Shown piece after piece: positions 52,231 through 54,970 of a DNA stretch of 54,970 bases. Source of the DNA: JBAVVD01 sp049697115 (GTDB lineage: Bacteria; Acidobacteriota; Aminicenantia; Aminicenantales; UBA4085); the NCBI GenBank assembly GCA_049697115.1, contig JBAVVD010000062.1, forward strand, positions 1 through 54,970, in the 5' to 3' direction. The number at the start of each line of letters is the position of its first letter. The first letter of the stretch is position 1. Position numbers and translations under genes: made by a program. Under the pieces are notes generated by a model, which was given only the letters and a program-made list of their open reading frames with translations, was not told the origin of the DNA and did not search any database.

Positions 52231-54579
52231 ATGGGAATGAAATTTACAAATATCGATAAAATATTTGAGAAAGCGGAAAAAGAAAATCGCCGCTTTCTCT
52301 TCGAGCACGAAGTCTACCGAATGCTTAAGGAGGCAGGCCTTCAGACTCCGAAGTTTGTCTTCCTTCCCAGAGGCAAGAAGGCCGCGGCCAAAAGCCTGGC
52401 CGGATTTCGGTCCCCGGAGCTTGTCCTGAAAATCGTCTCTCCTCTCATCGTCCACAAGAGCGATGTGGGCGGCGTGCAGTTGGCCCGGAGAAGCGCGAGT
52501 TCCGTAAACAAGGCCGTGAAAAAGATGTTGGAGACCGTGCCCCGGCGGTTTCAAGCCTGGACAGGTCAATATGAGATGTCCGCCCGGAAGGAAAAAATTA
52601 CCCTTTCCGACATTGAGCGGAGCATCCGGGGAATTTTAATTCTTGAAAAAGTGGAATTCGAAAAAATCGGCTTCGGCACAGAGCTTCTTCTGGGAGTCCG
52701 TAATTCCAGGGAATTCGGACCTGTAGTGACTCTGGGGGCGGGCGGGCTGGAGGTGGAGTATTTGAACGAGCGGCTTAAAGAAGGGAAGGCGGCGTCCATC
52801 GCCTCTGCCCATCTCCTTGAGAAAAAAGATGTGTTGGCCGGCCTTGAGCCGTTGGCTGTCTATGATAAACTGGTCAATCCCTTCAGGGGGAAAGAGGCGG
52901 TGCTTCCAAAGGAGGAACTGCGCGAGACATATTTCCGTTTTCGCGAGCTGGCCGCCCATTATTCTCCCTTTAAATCCGGCCGCCGCTTTGTTATCGAGGA
53001 GGCCGAAGTCAATCCTTTTGTCATCCGCCGGAAAAAGCTTGTTCCTCTGGACGGCACTTGCCGATTTTCCAGACAGCACGTGAATATCAAAGGCCGCCCC
53101 GTCGGAGAGATTCAATACCTCCTGCATCCCCGGACGATCGCAGTCATCGGCGTCTCGGAACGGATGAATCTCGGCCATATTATATTAACGAATATCCTGA
53201 AGCAGGGCTTTCCCCGTGAAAATGTCTTTGTCGTCAAGCCAGGATTAAAGGAGATCGAGGGCTGTGTCTGTATCCCCAGCGTTTCAGAGCTTCCGGTAGT
53301 AGTTGACCTTTTTGTCCTCACTCTATCCGCGGAGCAGAGCTATGACGTGATGCGGGAACTCCTGGCCCATGAGAAAGCCCGCTCGGTCATCATCATTGCG
53401 GGCGGTATCGGAGAAAAAAAGGGGACTCAAGCGCTTGAGGAGAGCATCGTCAATCTGCTTGCCGAAAACCGGCGCCGGGGCCGATTGACTCCCGCGGTCA
53501 ACGGCGGAAACTGTATGGGCATCTACTCTAGGCCGGGAAAATACGACACGACATTCATCCCGGAATACAAGCTGCGCTGGCCCAGAAGTGAGAAGCCGAG
53601 CCTGGTTTATATAAGCCAGAGCGGCGCTTTCATGGCTTCGCGCGTGAGCCAATCCCCTTATATCGAACCCCTTTACGGCATTTCACTCGGCAACCAGATT
53701 GACCTGCGTGTTTCTGACTATCTGAATTTTCTTAAAAACAAGGATAACGCCAAAGTGTTCGCCGTCTATCTGGAAGGATTCAAAGCCGGAGACGGATTTG
53801 CCCTGGCTGAGGCCGCCGCAACGATACTCAAGCAGGAAGGGAAAGCCATTGTTATTTATAAAGGCGGCAGAAGCCCTGAGGGGAAGATGGCCACTTCAAG
53901 CCACACGGCCTCTGTCGCCGACGATTACAGCGTGTGCAGGGCCGTTCTTGAGGGAATCGGCGTCATTGTCGCCGAAAACATCTTTGAGTTTGAAAGCTTC
54001 GTGAAGGGTCTGATTCATCTGGCTGATAAAAAAGTGCGCGGAAATCGTGTTGGCCTGATCAGCAACGCCGGCTTTGAGAGCGTAATAATGGCGGATAACC
54101 TGAAAAGTAAGGAGCAACTGGAGCTTGCGGATTTTGCCGAAAAGACAAAGAAAAGGCTCTCCGTGATTCTCTCCCCGCTGGGAATCGACCGCCTCCAGGA
54201 CATCAAGAATCCTCTGGATTTAACGCCTGTGGCCGATGACGAGGTTTTTGCCGGATGCGTCGAGGCTGTTCTGGCCGACGACAACGTGGACTGCGCAGTC
54301 GTTTCGCCGGTCCCCATGACTCCGGCCATGCAGACACTGGCGCCGGGAGAGGGACATGTGGAAAGCATTGATCATCCGGAAAGCGTCTCTTCCCGGCTCA
54401 TGGGAATCTATCGCAAATCCGAAAAGCCTTTTGTTGTCAATGTCGACGCCGGTGCCGTTTACAACCCCATGGTCGAGCGTCTGGAAAAGGCGGGCGTGCC
54501 CACGTTCCGTTACTGCGACGCGGCCGTCAAATTCCTCCGCAAATATGTGCACAGCCGTCTCAGAATCAGAATAAAATAG
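52231..54579 (+). CDS. ADP-forming acyl-CoA synthetase (acetate-CoA ligase), beta-alpha fusion
   Basis: Converts acyl-CoA to acid with ATP synthesis. The 782-residue chain has an ATP-grasp (beta) domain first (about 1-285; IVHKSDVGGVQLA, VTLGAGGLEVEYL), then CoA-binding and ligase domains (from LLHPRTIAVIGVS at about 295). The catalytic phospho-His is near residue 557 in MATSSHTASVADD. Most fused enzymes have alpha first, so the order is reversed. It probably uses the products of IorAB and thus gives ATP from amino acid fermentation. GGAG is 6 bases before ATG. Confidence 0.88.
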   Translation: MGMKFTNIDKIFEKAEKENRRFLFEHEVYRMLKEAGLQTPKFVFLPRGKKAAAKSLAGFRSPELVLKIVSPLIVHKSDVGGVQLARRSASSVNKAVKKMLETVPRRFQAWTGQYEMSARKEKITLSDIERSIRGILILEKVEFEKIGFGTELLLGVRNSREFGPVVTLGAGGLEVEYLNERLKEGKAASIASAHLLEKKDVLAGLEPLAVYDKLVNPFRGKEAVLPKEELRETYFRFRELAAHYSPFKSGRRFVIEEAEVNPFVIRRKKLVPLDGTCRFSRQHVNIKGRPVGEIQYLLHPRTIAVIGVSERMNLGHIILTNILKQGFPRENVFVVKPGLKEIEGCVCIPSVSELPVVVDLFVLTLSAEQSYDVMRELLAHEKARSVIIIAGGIGEKKGTQALEESIVNLLAENRRRGRLTPAVNGGNCMGIYSRPGKYDTTFIPEYKLRWPRSEKPSLVYISQSGAFMASRVSQSPYIEPLYGISLGNQIDLRVSDYLNFLKNKDNAKVFAVYLEGFKAGDGFALAEAAATILKQEGKAIVIYKGGRSPEGKMATSSHTASVADDYSVCRAVLEGIGVIVAENIFEFESFVKGLIHLADKKVRGNRVGLISNAGFESVIMADNLKSKEQLELADFAEKTKKRLSVILSPLGIDRLQDIKNPLDLTPVADDEVFAGCVEAVLADDNVDCAVVSPVPMTPAMQTLAPGEGHVESIDHPESVSSRLMGIYRKSEKPFVVNVDAGAVYNPMVERLEKAGVPTFRYCDAAVKFLRKYVHSRLRIRIK

Positions 54580-54606
54580 AGCTCATGGCTAGACGGGAAA
54601 TCGATG

Positions 54607-54649
54607 GACATGTTCCGATTTTCTGAAACCGGTGACGTGTCCCTGATTT
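54607..54649. repeat. Two similar 16-mers (GACRTGTYCCNATTT-like)
   Basis: GACATGTTCCGATTTT (54607-54622) and GACGTGTCCCTGATTT (54634-54649) are direct copies at 27-base spacing. GTCATGTGTCCCCAATTT at 18382-18399 is related. Could be a short dispersed repeat; counts are too few to prove it. Confidence 0.35.
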
Positions 54650-54699
54650 CTTAGTAGCGGAGAGTTTATTTGGTCGACTTTTAAAATGGAGGTGAAAAA

Positions 54700-54903
54700 A
54701 TGAAATTTGGGAAGGTATTTGTAGAATTTGTCGTCGTGTTTGTACTGGCCTTTATTGTTTCGGTTGGTGTGTCTCTATTATGGAATATTGTGGCACATGG
54801 AAGCTATGTTGTCGATTGGGCATCGTCGGTCAGATTGGGAATCATTTTAGGAATTCTGGCTCCCTGGATAATAGCAAGAGGAAGTCACAAAGGAGAGAAA
54901 TAG
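54700..54903 (+). CDS. 67-residue two-helix membrane protein
   Basis: A small protein with two hydrophobic segments (VEFVVVFVLAFIVSVGVSLL and IILGILAPWIIA) and a basic C-terminus. A strong GGAGGTG precedes the ATG. No family recognised; function unknown. Confidence 0.6.
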   Translation: MKFGKVFVEFVVVFVLAFIVSVGVSLLWNIVAHGSYVVDWASSVRLGIILGILAPWIIARGSHKGEK

Positions 54904-54970
54904 AAAAAATAATCTTCGTCTAAAACTCACCAATTTTTAAAAAAATCATCGAGTTATGTGGGTGGTTATC

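Overview
The window looks like a chromosomal segment from an anaerobic, Gram-negative-type (diderm) bacterium with roughly 50% GC, and carries about 65 protein genes. The best guess, from general knowledge and not from any search, is Candidatus Aminicenantes (OP8) or a relative in the Acidobacteriota neighbourhood. Reasons: a complete bacterial ribosomal-protein operon; lipoproteins and a beta-barrel outer membrane protein; an HTH/TolB-like/TPR regulator of a kind common in Acidobacteriota-like genomes; and anaerobic enzymes (class II B12-dependent ribonucleotide reductase, indolepyruvate:ferredoxin oxidoreductase, ADP-forming acyl-CoA synthetase, reductive-dehalogenase-like protein).

Layout. 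1-10.8 kb: the S10/spc/alpha operon from the 3' end of rplP to rplQ, with secY, adk, map, infA and the tiny rpmJ, almost all overlapping or closely spaced. 10.8-18.3 kb: a lipoprotein, a leftward operon (tRNA nucleotidyltransferase - galE - lytic transglycosylase), a two-domain LEA-like protein, a glycosyltransferase and a beta-barrel protein with a sigma-54-like promoter. 18.3-26.4 kb: tsaC, a leftward larC-folE-metG operon, a sirtuin divergent from mtnP, a PfkB kinase and a thiamine-binding protein. 26.5-32.4 kb: nrdJ, then a leftward cluster of regulator, 68-residue peptide, radical SAM/SPASM enzyme (frameshifted at a 9-base homopolymer) and a 113-residue unknown. 32.4-36.5 kb: yebC-ruvC-ruvA-ruvB-queA. 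36.6-43.8 kb: DUF2892 protein, an ABC ATPase remnant, mnmA, a serine hydrolase, an RdhA-like protein, a CPBP protease, a P-type ATPase remnant and a YHS/heavy-metal-binding protein. 43.8-46.6 kb: a TPP riboswitch with intrinsic terminator controlling thiM-thiE-thiL. 46.6-55 kb: an Rrf2 regulator, a multi-PAS histidine kinase and an iorA-iorB-ACD operon that would turn 2-oxo acids from amino acids into acids plus ATP.

The most interesting candidate system is at 29.1-32.3 kb. One promoter leads into a membrane-anchored regulator, then a 68-residue peptide ending in two 9-residue repeats (pattern xxPNR[G/A]x[I/V]G), then a radical SAM/SPASM enzyme. This is the architecture of a ribosomally made, radical-SAM-modified peptide (RiPP), and I do not recognise the precursor family.

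No rRNA, tRNA, CRISPR array, insertion sequence or phage gene was seen. Intergenic stretches above 300 bp are described as separate entries.
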